Source: Enterocloster lavalensis
GTDB lineage: Bacteria > Bacillota > Clostridia > Lachnospirales > Lachnospiraceae
DNA length: 64,000 nt
Reading direction: 5' to 3'
NCBI RefSeq assembly: GCF_902364025.1
Contig: NZ_CABJCG010000004.1
Coordinates: forward strand, 1 to 64,000
A program made the translations under genes and the position numbers. Positions 9,345 through 17,277 of this stretch are shown here, in pieces; positions within the stretch are counted from its first letter, which is position 1, and each line of letters begins with the position of its first letter. The notes beneath the pieces are model-generated. The model searched no databases, had not been told where the DNA came from, and saw only the letters and a program-made list of their open reading frames with translations.

Positions 9345-10473
9345 CTTTTTTCCTCCTCATCCGGTACATATCGGCAAAACTCATCTCCATTGTATCCTCT
9401 TCCAACAGCCTTCTTTTCAACCAGACGAATCTAACCGCAGTATTTGAACTTCCGATGTTCTTCTTAATCGTTTTATAAATTCGTCCCTGACTTTGTGTAC
9501 ATAATATGCCTTCTTTCGCAAGTACATCTTTAATCTGATTTACCGTGCATACCGTGCTTAGCGGTTTGCAAATCTTTGTAAACACACTCTCCGGTATATA
9601 ATAATGCTCTGTGTCATACAAAACCATTTCCGCCAGATCCTTTGCTGAAACTTCCATGGCCTTTGCTTCCGATAATAATTTACTTACTTCCGGTATTGAT
9701 TGATCAAATACTTCCCTGAACAGCGCGGGAATCTGATTATAAAATTCATAAGAATCGGATAAATCATAGGCCGTCTGCAGCGCTTGATAAAGATTGCTTC
9801 TTATTGTTTCTTCGACTGCCGTATCCCCGCCTGAGAACGCAAGCACCATCACTATAACAACAGCATACCAGAACCTTTCATCTCTTTTGTTTAGATCACA
9901 TTGAAGATTCTTTTTTATTTCATGCTCGATGACCTGTTCATAAGCTAAAATATAGCTTTTCAGAGTATCCAAATATGTTTCCATACTTGCCTGGGTTAAA
10001 TTCTCCAGTTGACGCCGCTCTACCTCGATAACAAGTGAAAACTTATCTTTGTATTCCTCCGGAACTACTTTGGAGAAAACAATCATTAAGATCGTCCTCG
10101 CCGAGTGGCCTCCGTATTCACCGCAATGACACAAACTAAATAAAGTTTCCATATTATCGGACAGATATCTCCCCGTTGTGTAGGACATGATCGACAGATC
10201 ATCATGTCCATCGCATAAAGCTTTTAAAAACTCGCTCGATAGCGTATTCGTACTGATGACTTTTTTATTGAAGATTGCCAGTTTATCCGCAATCACATCG
10301 CCGGTCTCCAGAGTTTCCACCACTAAAGCAATAGGATAGTATGTTCGATAACCCCAGCCCTTCAAAACACTATAGAAAAAAGCCGCCCCTTTAATTGCCA
10401 GAAGTAACTTCTCTGTCATTTCATCTGCTGACAAAAATTCATCGAGTACATAACCCTCTCTCTCATTTTGCAT
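9337..10473 (-). CDS. Protein of unknown function upstream of the HerA-like ATPase
   Basis: 378 residues with no family I recognise. It is mostly helical, with a hydrophobic stretch near 210-225 (WYAVVIVMVLAFSGG) and a basic C-terminus (MYRMRRKKDV). The segment near 340-360 (IGSSNTAVRFVWLKRRLL) has the look of a DNA-binding tail. I chose the ATG at 10473, two bases after the stop of the upstream DUF932 gene; the ATG at 10515 would overlap that gene. Its 3' end overlaps the ATPase gene by 8 bp, so the two products probably work together. A membrane or DNA-processing role in mobilization is inference only. Confidence 0.7.
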   Translation of the reverse strand: MQNEREGYVLDEFLSADEMTEKLLLAIKGAAFFYSVLKGWGYRTYYPIALVVETLETGDVIADKLAIFNKKVISTNTLSSEFLKALCDGHDDLSIMSYTTGRYLSDNMETLFSLCHCGEYGGHSARTILMIVFSKVVPEEYKDKFSLVIEVERRQLENLTQASMETYLDTLKSYILAYEQVIEHEIKKNLQCDLNKRDERFWYAVVIVMVLAFSGGDTAVEETIRSNLYQALQTAYDLSDSYEFYNQIPALFREVFDQSIPEVSKLLSEAKAMEVSAKDLAEMVLYDTEHYYIPESVFTKICKPLSTVCTVNQIKDVLAKEGILCTQSQGRIYKTIKKNIGSSNTAVRFVWLKRRLLEEDTMEMSFADMYRMRRKKDV

Positions 10474-10475
10474 GC

Positions 10476-11189
10476 TCAACCACATCCTTCCATATAAGAT
10501 CTGCCCTTCCCGCATAATTTAGTGTTCCATCTCCGCTTCGGTAAATTATCCGTTAATTTCTGTCGGCTCAGCTTGTCAATGCTTTTTCCTAACTCCGCCA
10601 TATACTTGTCTGCATACAGCAGCGTATACTTTGCGTCCTCCAGCTTTCCCCGAATGTCCCCTACATGGTTTGTAGACCAGGTGCGTTTTGCCGTCGCAAG
10701 CGCCAGGTTCAACGTATTCTGGCATACTACCCGAATAGGTGTCATAGCCGCTTTAATCGCTCCGGTTCCGTCATGGGAGTTCATAAATACCAGATAAGGT
10801 GTAATTTCATCACCGCTGATGATATATCTCTGAGGAAGCTTTGCCAAAATCCATGTTCTCCTGCCCTCCTGGAGAGAACCTGCTGTTTCATATGTAATGC
10901 CTTCCCCCAGCAGATCATCCGTAAATGCAAAGGCTTCATCGTTCTGAACCACCTTATACCGGTCTGTAACTACACCTAACACCCGGTTGTCCTGATCGCG
11001 GACATTTGCCTTAAAACCGGCAACTTGTATTCCGTCCTCTGTTATAAGTTCCCTTTGAACCACCCGCCAGTCCAATCCAGCCAGTTCCAAAGCGTCTCTG
11101 GATGCAGGCGCCTCCAATACCGATATTCCCAGTCCATGCCACGGAGCAGTCCTCCCGGTGTAAAACATTGATTCTACATTTGCTGCCAT
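10476..11189 (-). CDS. DUF932 phage/plasmid-like protein, C-terminally truncated
   Basis: 237 residues starting MAANVESMFYTGRTAPWHGLG, the hallmark of the DUF932/TIGR03299 family found on phages and plasmids. Strong family features run to KYMAELGKSIDKLSRQKLTD near residue 213. The last 23 residues are unrelated and the protein ends about 80-100 residues short of the usual 310-330. GGAGG precedes the ATG by 7 bp. A deletion seems to have joined the gene to the leader of the next one, whose ATG lies 2 bp after this stop. The function of the family is unknown; loss of the C-terminus may inactivate it. Confidence 0.82.
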   Translation of the reverse strand: MAANVESMFYTGRTAPWHGLGISVLEAPASRDALELAGLDWRVVQRELITEDGIQVAGFKANVRDQDNRVLGVVTDRYKVVQNDEAFAFTDDLLGEGITYETAGSLQEGRRTWILAKLPQRYIISGDEITPYLVFMNSHDGTGAIKAAMTPIRVVCQNTLNLALATAKRTWSTNHVGDIRGKLEDAKYTLLYADKYMAELGKSIDKLSRQKLTDNLPKRRWNTKLCGKGRSYMEGCG

Positions 11190-11381
11190 AAAATTTCCTC
11201 CATTCTTTTGTTTGATTTTAAATGTGTTTACTGACGTTTCCTACGGTTTAACCCGCTTTATCGCTGTTTCTCTCTATTTAGCTTTTACTTACCGCCTCCC
11301 TTCCACGTGGTAAAAAATACCCTCCCAATAACATTTCAATAACCATAACAATCCCGAAACGTTGATAAGGAGGTTTTAAAC

Positions 11382-11573
11382 ATGTTGTTTGATGATTACG
11401 GAGATCTTTTAAATCTAAACGATGTCTGCACAATCCTGGATATAAGACCCGCCACCGCAGCAAGACTTTGCCGGAATGGTGAGATCAAAGCCTTTAAGGC
11501 CGGACGTGAATGGCGTATTACCCGACTTGCACTGGAAAATTATATCTTTTCCGCAAGCTGCTATTCGCCTTAA
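11382..11573 (+). CDS. Xis-like helix-turn-helix protein (HTH_17)
   Basis: A 63-residue MerR/excisionase-type DNA-binding protein: LLNLNDVCTILDIRPATAARLCRNGEIKAFKAGREWRI spans the winged helix and is quoted here only in part as NLNDVCTILDIRPATAARLC. AAGGAGG lies upstream of the ATG. It is transcribed away from the DUF932 gene. Family members either direct excision with a recombinase or repress transcription. A paralogue-like protein at 19820-20008 starts with the same MF-D-Y-x-L-N-x-EV pattern. One of the two could be the recombination directionality factor; serine integrase RDFs are diverse, so this is a guess. Confidence 0.8.
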   Translation: MLFDDYGDLLNLNDVCTILDIRPATAARLCRNGEIKAFKAGREWRITRLALENYIFSASCYSP

Positions 11574-11591
11574 AATGAGCCAATCTCCGCA

Positions 11592-11625
11592 GAAAAAAAT
11601 GCCCCAGGCTGCCAAGCGCCTGGGG
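11592..11625 (-). terminator. Rho-independent terminator of the 24-aa peptide gene
   Basis: CCCCAGGC (11602-11609) pairs with GCCTGGGG (11618-11625) around an 8-base loop; on the minus strand the stem is followed by C and seven Ts. It lies 10 bp past the stop of the small ORF at 11636, so that ORF has its own transcript end. Confidence 0.8.
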
Positions 11626-11635
11626 AATAATTTGG

Positions 11636-11710
11636 TTATTCATCTTTTCCTAAGATTTCAAGGATACAAGAAATTGCTTGCAGAATAACCGTGAGAATCT
11701 GATGATACAT
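11636..11710 (-). CDS. 24-residue hydrophobic peptide gene
   Basis: ATG at 11710 with an ideal AGGAGG (11721-11726) 10 bp upstream, 24 codons, and TAA at 11636. The peptide starts MYHQILTVILQAISCILEIL, is hydrophobic along its first 20 residues and ends in charged GKDE. A strong intrinsic terminator follows at once. A perfect 14-bp inverted repeat (11685-11698 and 11733-11746) flanks the ribosome site and start codon. Size, hydrophobicity, private terminator and structured leader resemble type I toxin genes, but no antisense RNA promoter is proven. It could also be a leader or signalling peptide. Confidence 0.6.
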   Translation of the reverse strand: MYHQILTVILQAISCILEILGKDE

Positions 11711-11746
11711 AGATTATTTACCTCCTGAAAATATTCTCACGGTTAT
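11685..11746 (-). promoter_or_regulatory. 14-bp perfect inverted repeat around ribosome site and start codon
   Basis: ATAACCGTGAGAAT (11685-11698) and ATTCTCACGGTTAT (11733-11746) are exact reverse complements 34 bp apart. The RNA loop holds AGGAGG and AUG of the 24-residue ORF, and the 3' arm lies within codons 5-9. The structure would hold the ribosome site in a constrained loop. DNA binding by a dimer is the other reading. Confidence 0.75.
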
Positions 11747-11795
11747 AATATTTGATTGAAATTTTTAAACTTCTGGACTTATTTGTTTTCTCTAT

Positions 11796-13616
11796 TTAAT
11801 TACCAAGCAAACTGTTTAAAATTTTAATGTTATTTTTTTCAATCTCATTCAGAACACCTTCGTCAAATGCCTCTGGTTCTATTGTTCCATTATACCAAGG
11901 CTGGGAATCAAAGTACGCCTGCAGTTCGGAATCCTTAAACCTTCTTCCATGCCTGGCATAAATCTCATTTTTTGCAAGGCGCAGGTCTTCACTGGACATA
12001 TTTTCTGCCAAACTCCCCATCTCAGCAATGGATTGAATATCACTGTATGGAATAATATAGTTGCCTTCATAAGCATCCCCTACATCTCCATGATCTTTTA
12101 TGTTGGCCGTCGGAGACAATTCTTCTGTTTTTCGGTAAATGCCGTTAAACCCTGGAAAATACAAACCATATAAACCGGAATTGGTATCATTCTGAATCTC
12201 TATGGTATCTATGCCATTATGATAGAAATCAATTACATTTCCATCTGTGTCCACAGCCGTATAATTATTATCCGCTGTAGAAACCACATCGCCGGAAAAT
12301 TCTCCCGCACCCCTTCCATCCTTTGAAACTCCCGACAGATAAATATATTCCGTTCCCTTTTCCTGGTTCCAGCCAATCTCTGCAGCAGCATCCATGTATT
12401 CATCATGGTACTCGTAGATACCGTAAACCATTCCGGGTTGAACGGTTCCATCACTTTCCTGGGCTATATTACCAAATACCGGCTCTGTTTCTGTCTCTGT
12501 TGTCCCATAAAATTCTTCGGATTCTGTTCCAGCCGCTTCCTGGCTTTCTTTTATTTCTTCCTCTTCCCGCATTTCGTCCGCCTCAGATTCGCCCGGATCG
12601 TTCTCCGTATTCTCTGATAGTCCTCCGTGACTTCTGCCATACTCCTCAAATGCTTTGGTTACAACACCAAAAATTACAAGCTGATTCTGAGGGATATCAT
12701 TCAGTCCCAGATAAGCAATTTCAAATGTATCATCATCCTTGGATAAGATAAACTGGAAAACAGCTTCAACCTCCGTATCCTGGAACATACACCTCCCCGA
12801 AAATTCCACAACATCATCTCCGGCCTCAGAATTAAAATATCTCCACCTCGGGTTTTTAAAGAAATTCTCAAACGCTTCTCCATATGTAATCTGGGGATAT
12901 GCAACCGGTGAACCATGTTTAACAGAATCAATGTATTTTTTATCGCCGCCGTTCAATGCCAATCCTAATACGGTTATAAGCGCCAATCCCCCAATCACAA
13001 CTGACTGTATGATTCTCTCCTTCACCGGTTTAACAGGCGGAAAGAATCCTTGTGCTGCATCGCTGGTTCTCTGGGCGGTATGTTCCGCTCCCGCTTCTAC
13101 AACAGAACCAGCGTTTTGTACATGATACGCTACGATGGACATGATTGCTACCGTGTTCAAATAGCTGGTAATATAGCGGTGATCGAACAAGAAAAATCCC
13201 GGATTTTGGCTCCAAGGCAGAGAAAAGGTGCCATTTTCATTATAAACAACTTTAATCCGAATATTCTTGTAGATTACAGAGGGCATTCCCTCCAAAGAAT
13301 CAACACGAAGTCCATAGGGTGTCAAAACAGCAGCCAAGCGGCCAAAAAGTTCCTCTCCAGGCAACTGTTTGTCCATATGAAATTGCCGGGTCCGCAGTTT
13401 TCTCCACTTTGCCAAAGCAATATTCGCCTTGATAATCCACCACAAAAACAGCCCCAAAAGGGCCATGAGCGCAGCTCCGTCCACTCCGGAGCGGATAAAG
13501 CCAACTGCCAGGCCGATTACACCCAGGATATAATACCCCTTATCAAGCGGCTCCATGGCATTTTCGAATGGAGCTTCTGTTTTCATTAAAATTCCTTTTA
13601 CGTCATAGTGATTCAT
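11796..13616 (-). CDS. Membrane protein with C-terminal YARHG domain
   Basis: 606 residues. Two membrane segments lie near 28-66 (GYYILGVIGLAVGF and LMALLGLFLWWII) and one near 208-228 (IIQSVVIGGLALITVLGLAL), followed by a long acidic, Glu/Ser-rich linker near 330-390 and a C-terminal YARHG domain near 550-590 (NEIYARHGRRFKD, then LQAYFDSQPWY). YARHG is an extracytoplasmic domain of unknown role, common in Clostridia. The body therefore probably faces outwards after the third segment. GGAG lies 10 bp before the ATG. It follows the 71-residue ORF by 29 bp and is likely co-transcribed. Confidence 0.8.
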   Translation of the reverse strand: MNHYDVKGILMKTEAPFENAMEPLDKGYYILGVIGLAVGFIRSGVDGAALMALLGLFLWWIIKANIALAKWRKLRTRQFHMDKQLPGEELFGRLAAVLTPYGLRVDSLEGMPSVIYKNIRIKVVYNENGTFSLPWSQNPGFFLFDHRYITSYLNTVAIMSIVAYHVQNAGSVVEAGAEHTAQRTSDAAQGFFPPVKPVKERIIQSVVIGGLALITVLGLALNGGDKKYIDSVKHGSPVAYPQITYGEAFENFFKNPRWRYFNSEAGDDVVEFSGRCMFQDTEVEAVFQFILSKDDDTFEIAYLGLNDIPQNQLVIFGVVTKAFEEYGRSHGGLSENTENDPGESEADEMREEEEIKESQEAAGTESEEFYGTTETETEPVFGNIAQESDGTVQPGMVYGIYEYHDEYMDAAAEIGWNQEKGTEYIYLSGVSKDGRGAGEFSGDVVSTADNNYTAVDTDGNVIDFYHNGIDTIEIQNDTNSGLYGLYFPGFNGIYRKTEELSPTANIKDHGDVGDAYEGNYIIPYSDIQSIAEMGSLAENMSSEDLRLAKNEIYARHGRRFKDSELQAYFDSQPWYNGTIEPEAFDEGVLNEIEKNNIKILNSLLGN

Positions 13617-13645
13617 TACTCATAATCTCCTTCCTCTGTTTACTT

Positions 13646-13861
13646 TTACATTGACTCATCAAACGGCTCTACCAAGCTGACCAGACGCCCTCCCGGTATC
13701 CCATCTTGATCGGAAAGCCAGTGAATATCTGTTTCCTTCAAATGAAGTGCTTTCCGGGTAGCGTCATTCTGGGATTTTGCGCTGACAACTGCTTTTCCAA
13801 AGCGCAGCAACGTAATCCTGTAACGTTTCTCCTCCTGCTTCTTTTCTTTGTGTGTTTCCAT
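13646..13861 (-). CDS. Small basic protein upstream of the YARHG gene
   Basis: 71 residues, beginning METHKEKKQEEKRYRITLLR. No family recognised. Start choice: GGAGG lies 9 bp before the ATG at 13861; the longer reading (25 extra codons) lacks a good site. The core RYRITLLRFGKAVVSAKSQN with DATRKALHLKETDIHWL after it looks like a small alpha/beta fold. Context: first gene of a two-gene unit with the YARHG protein. Confidence 0.55.
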   Translation of the reverse strand: METHKEKKQEEKRYRITLLRFGKAVVSAKSQNDATRKALHLKETDIHWLSDQDGIPGGRLVSLVEPFDESM

Positions 13862-13934
13862 GTTCCTCATCCTCCTTCTGATTCCAGCATAATTGTTTCG
13901 GATGACAGCAGATGTCTCTTGCCTGTTTTTGGGC

Positions 13935-13959
13935 AAAAAAAATCAGCCATAATGGCTGA
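13935..13959 (-). terminator. Terminator of the Cro/CI regulator gene
   Basis: TCAGCCAT/ATGGCTGA (13943-13959) forms a tight hairpin; on the minus strand it is followed by eight Ts. It lies about 70 bp past the stop of the regulator at 14028. Confidence 0.75.
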
Positions 13960-14027
13960 AATCTTTCTGGTGTCATTCACTATTATATTATTTTTCTGAA
14001 AAAGCGGACTTTTCACCTGTATTCACG

Positions 14028-14366
14028 CTACAGCTTATGAATGATTGACGCAATGGCTTTCATAACAGCTAAATACTTTGTAAAATATTCCTGATCAACG
14101 GTTCTCTGCACTTCCTTTAAAAATTCATCGGCCTCAGTCCATTCATCGGCTGCATCACCGAATAATAACTCATCCGTAGAAATATTCAATCCCTTTGCAA
14201 CCTTAATCAGCGTTTCCACGCTCATCTTCTTATCGCCACGTTCAATGTTACCATAGTATGAAGTGGTGATATCACATCTCTCGGAGGCTTCTTCCTGGGT
14301 TAGCTTCTGCATGAGCCGGGCCGTCCGAATTCTTGCCCCAATCTCTGCATAATCAACATTTTTCAT
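14028..14366 (-). CDS. Cro/CI-type HTH transcriptional regulator
   Basis: 112 residues with an N-terminal HTH_3 domain at about 8-65 (RIRTARLMQKLTQEEASERC, then ITTSYYGNIERGDKKMSVETL) and a short C-terminal helix bundle. It is divergent from the WYL regulator across a 194-bp AT-rich spacer, so it may control its own promoter and that of the cargo operon or the mobilization genes. No peptidase motif of the LexA/CI type is present. Own terminator downstream. Confidence 0.88.
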   Translation of the reverse strand: MKNVDYAEIGARIRTARLMQKLTQEEASERCDITTSYYGNIERGDKKMSVETLIKVAKGLNISTDELLFGDAADEWTEADEFLKEVQRTVDQEYFTKYLAVMKAIASIIHKL

Positions 14367-14502
14367 TATGAACCCCCTCTCTCATTTCAATTTTACAGAT
14401 AATATAGGTCTTTTGAATATTCTAATAGCATTATTTTCAGTTGCCTTTAAGCATTAATAATTGTATAATAATTACAAAGCAATTATGACTATTTATCTGC
14501 AG

Positions 14503-14534
14503 TGACATCTGCTGTCATTGACAACTGATATAAT
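14503..14534 (+). promoter_or_regulatory. Extended -10 promoter and operator-like repeat before the WYL gene
   Basis: TGATATAAT (14526-14534) is an extended -10 box 26 bp before the GTG start. At the expected -35 position lies the inverted repeat TGACA-tctgc-TGTCA (14503-14517). A promoter relying on an extended -10 with an inverted repeat over -35 suits control by a dimeric regulator, either the WYL protein itself or the divergent Cro/CI protein. Confidence 0.5.
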
Positions 14535-14560
14535 AAGTTTAAAAAGAGGGAGGTGACAAT

Positions 14561-15526
14561 GTGGAGGGAGTAAAAGAATCCGCCCGCAAACATGACCGCG
14601 TGCTGGAAATTTACAGTCGGCTGTTATCCGGCGAAATCATACGCAAGCAGGAGCTGGCAGATGAATATGGCGTTAATCCACGATCAATTCAACGCGATAT
14701 TGATTCCATCCGTGATTTTTATGCAAATCGAACGGACCGCCACGGGGAACTGACGGAAATCCAATATGACCGTATCGCCAAGGGATTTCGCATTGTAAGT
14801 GCAAAAACAATTACACTTACCAATGCTGAATTATTTACTGTTGCAAAGGTCATTCTGGAAAGCCGTTCTCTCTGTAAGGAAGAAATGGAAAAAATCATAA
14901 CCGATTTAATCGGGGCATGCCTTCCAACAGAGGAACGGAAAAAAATGTATGAGCTTCTGCAAAATGAAATATTCCATTATGTGGAACCGCGGCATGGCAA
15001 AGCATTAATTAATTCGATTTGGGAACTCGGCACCGCTGTATATCAGCACCGGATGATTCAGATGGAATACCAGAAAGTATCCGGTGAAGTCAGTAAAGTC
15101 AATATTAAACCGGTAGGCATCATGGGATCAGAATATTACTTCTACTTGATTGCTTATATCGGAGATAAAGACAAGGAATATCCGGGATACCCAACGGTTT
15201 ACCGGATTGATCGTATCAAAAAATATCGGATTACGGATGAACGATTTCATGTTCCTTATAAGGATCGGTTTGAGGAAGGGGAGTTTCGGAAGAGAATACC
15301 ATTTATGTTTACCGGAAAGCTGCATAAAGCCAATTTTATTTATAAGGGGGCTGATATTAATGCGGTATTGGACAGGCTGCCGACCGCTATAGCTGAAAGG
15401 CGGGAAGATGGCAGTTATCTTGTTGCTGTGGAAGTGTATGGTAATCAGGGACTCAACTTTTGGCTGAAAGGACAAGGCGAAAGCATAGAAATCAATGAGA
15501 ATAAAGAAAAGGTGGTGTTGATATGA
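14561..15526 (+). CDS. WYL-domain transcriptional regulator, first gene of the cargo operon
   Basis: 321 residues. An N-terminal winged HTH (about 12-60: HDRVLEIYSRLLSGEIIRKQ, then YGVNPRSIQRDIDSIRDF) is followed by a WYL domain near 145-225 (core YYFYLIAYIGDK) and a C-terminal WCX-like segment. WYL proteins sense ligands, often nucleic acids, and BrxR/CapW-type members control phage-defence operons. The start is GTG at 14561 with GGGAGG 7 bp upstream; the overlapping ATG at 14559 hits a stop within five codons. Its stop overlaps the ATG of the next ORF (ATGA). It presumably regulates the operon that follows. Confidence 0.88.
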   Translation: MEGVKESARKHDRVLEIYSRLLSGEIIRKQELADEYGVNPRSIQRDIDSIRDFYANRTDRHGELTEIQYDRIAKGFRIVSAKTITLTNAELFTVAKVILESRSLCKEEMEKIITDLIGACLPTEERKKMYELLQNEIFHYVEPRHGKALINSIWELGTAVYQHRMIQMEYQKVSGEVSKVNIKPVGIMGSEYYFYLIAYIGDKDKEYPGYPTVYRIDRIKKYRITDERFHVPYKDRFEEGEFRKRIPFMFTGKLHKANFIYKGADINAVLDRLPTAIAERREDGSYLVAVEVYGNQGLNFWLKGQGESIEINENKEKVVLI

Positions 15527-15657
15527 CTTTTCATAAGCCAAATAAATATACATTGCCGGTTAGCCTAGCAGAAGCTATCCTCAAATTACTTCTCAGTAAT
15601 ATAAAGGGGACGCCGGAAAATCTATTAAAAGAGATCAGCAAGCATATAAAATATTAA
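15523..15657 (+). CDS. 44-residue ORF translationally coupled to the WYL gene
   Basis: An ATGA overlap with the WYL stop, then 44 codons to TAA at 15657 (starts MTFHKPNKYTLPVSLAEAIL, ends with a basic ISKHIKY). GTGGTG before the start gives a weak ribosome site, so coupling is likely. No family recognised. The amphipathic LAEAILKLLL stretch suggests a small helical partner. It could be an antitoxin-like or membrane-anchoring peptide, which is a guess. Confidence 0.55.
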   Translation: MTFHKPNKYTLPVSLAEAILKLLLSNIKGTPENLLKEISKHIKY

Positions 15658-15693
15658 GCCGTTTTAATAGTGTAACACGAGGGAGAAAAATTC

Positions 15694-17013
15694 ATGAATG
15701 AATTATCACTAAATACAGCCCATCTTTTAGACAACAGCGAAGAAAATGTAAAATTATTACGTTCCAAGGATAAATGTGATAAGTATGACTACTTAATAGC
15801 AGTTTCTTGTGGCGCTATTGGTGGATTAATAGACATATTTTTAGTCGGGGCCCCTGGTGACAGCAAATTATGTACCTGGACCGACCATCAGGTTGATAAT
15901 GCAGTAAAAAGCTTTGCTAAACTTGTAGGATGGAGTCCTAAGGAAGCCCAACAAAATAGTATAGCAAGCGCCATTGGGTTTTTAGAGAAGAAATTCAAAG
16001 TAAATTACGATCAACGTTATAGTAGTGACGTGCAAGACTTATTTAAAATGTCCACTAAGAACCATCACATGATGTCCTTGTCGCATTCACCGGATATCAT
16101 TGGACTATTTTTTTCAGTATTAAATCAGTTTACTTCTACATCGTCGTTTATTGCCAATGGCCAAGTAGTCACAATTAAAACAGATACATATGAACTGCAG
16201 GGACATACCTTTGTTGCAAAACTTTTTTGCGGAATAGCCAACTGGTTTGGACATATCATGTCTGATATTGCGGGCAGTTCAGGTGGACGCGGAAATGGTG
16301 GACGTGGTACAGGTGTTGCCGCACCCTTCTATGAGTTATTCCAATTCTGCAAATTCGGAAAATTTAGTGTCGGAAAAGACAAACAGGATTTAGCTACGAT
16401 TGCTGTTCGTGCTTTTCAAGAGGGATATGATTTCCGTTTCAGCCTTGCCACAGCAATACCCGTAATTATTACCGATTTATCCATTCGCCTGATATGGTCT
16501 TTAAGGCAATACTTTCAATATAGTAAGCACTTAAAGGACTGCATTCCTACTCATAAACACGCCGATTTAAGAGTCATGCTGTTGTTTGGAAACGGAACTT
16601 TATGTTTAATGGATGGAATTGATGCAGGTATACGTTCTGGTGGTAATGCTCTTGTATTTTTTACTAGATTAAACCTAATCGCATGGTTTCGATTTGTTAG
16701 CTTGGTCTTTAAAGAAGTGTGTATCCGTATAGGATTATCAAATTCACTTGAAGCTAACCTGGATGCCTATAAGCGAATTAACGAAGCATTAGCATTATAT
16801 CTTCAGGAATTAGAAAAAATTGATATCGCCCGTTTTAAGCAGGAAACTGAAGAATATAATACCATGATTAGTTCCCTTTCAAACACTACGTCTGAGTCTG
16901 ATTTAAATAAAATACTTATTAATAATTTTAAATCATTGGGAATCAATATTCCATGGGGAGATGATTTTAATAGCTTTATGAACAATAAAAATGAAACATT
17001 AAAGTTTGAATGA
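15694..17013 (+). CDS. Multi-pass membrane protein of unknown function (cargo operon)
   Basis: 439 residues, family not recognised. Likely membrane segments lie near 33-52 (YLIAVSCGAIGGLIDIFLVG), 251-270 and 318-340, with a Gly/Arg-rich loop at 195-206 (SSGGRGNGGRGTG) and a soluble helical C-terminus from about 350 (YLQELEKIDIARFKQETEEY). GAGGGAG precedes the ATG at 15694, 36 bp after the 44-aa ORF. The stop overlaps the start of the Cys-cluster gene (17010). It is the largest member of the operon and, with the glycine-zipper protein, suggests a membrane-acting complex. No nuclease, NTPase or toxin signature can be seen. Confidence 0.7.
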   Translation: MNELSLNTAHLLDNSEENVKLLRSKDKCDKYDYLIAVSCGAIGGLIDIFLVGAPGDSKLCTWTDHQVDNAVKSFAKLVGWSPKEAQQNSIASAIGFLEKKFKVNYDQRYSSDVQDLFKMSTKNHHMMSLSHSPDIIGLFFSVLNQFTSTSSFIANGQVVTIKTDTYELQGHTFVAKLFCGIANWFGHIMSDIAGSSGGRGNGGRGTGVAAPFYELFQFCKFGKFSVGKDKQDLATIAVRAFQEGYDFRFSLATAIPVIITDLSIRLIWSLRQYFQYSKHLKDCIPTHKHADLRVMLLFGNGTLCLMDGIDAGIRSGGNALVFFTRLNLIAWFRFVSLVFKEVCIRIGLSNSLEANLDAYKRINEALALYLQELEKIDIARFKQETEEYNTMISSLSNTTSESDLNKILINNFKSLGINIPWGDDFNSFMNNKNETLKFE

Positions 17014-17264
17014 TGTTTAACTGTGATAAATGTGGAGAGTGTTGCCGTAACTTAGATAAATCCCCTATCTACTCTGAATTAGATCGCGGCGATGGAATTT
17101 GTCGTTATTTAATAGGTAATCTCTGCAGTATATATGAAAAACGTCCTATGTTATGCCGTATCGACGAATCTTACGATTTGCTCTTTAAAGATAAAATCAC
17201 GCGTAGTGAATTTTATAAGCTCAATCAAAGCTTTTGTATAAAATTAAAAAATCACAAACTATGA
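17010..17264 (+). CDS. YkgJ-type cysteine-cluster protein (cargo operon)
   Basis: 84 residues with C5xxC8xxC11C12 (CDKCGECC), C31 (GICRYL), C39 (NLCSIYEKRP), C49 (MLCR) and C76, the spacing of the YkgJ/CxxCxxCC metal-binding family. Family proteins bind zinc or iron-sulfur; function is mostly unknown. It starts at 17010, overlapping the stop of the membrane-protein gene by 4 bp (a second in-frame ATG follows at 17013), and ends 13 bp before the next gene. The overlap makes co-translation and shared function likely. A metal- or redox-sensing or maturation role within the operon is inference. Confidence 0.78.
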   Translation: MMFNCDKCGECCRNLDKSPIYSELDRGDGICRYLIGNLCSIYEKRPMLCRIDESYDLLFKDKITRSEFYKLNQSFCIKLKNHKL

Positions 17265-17277
17265 GGAGGTCTTTGTT

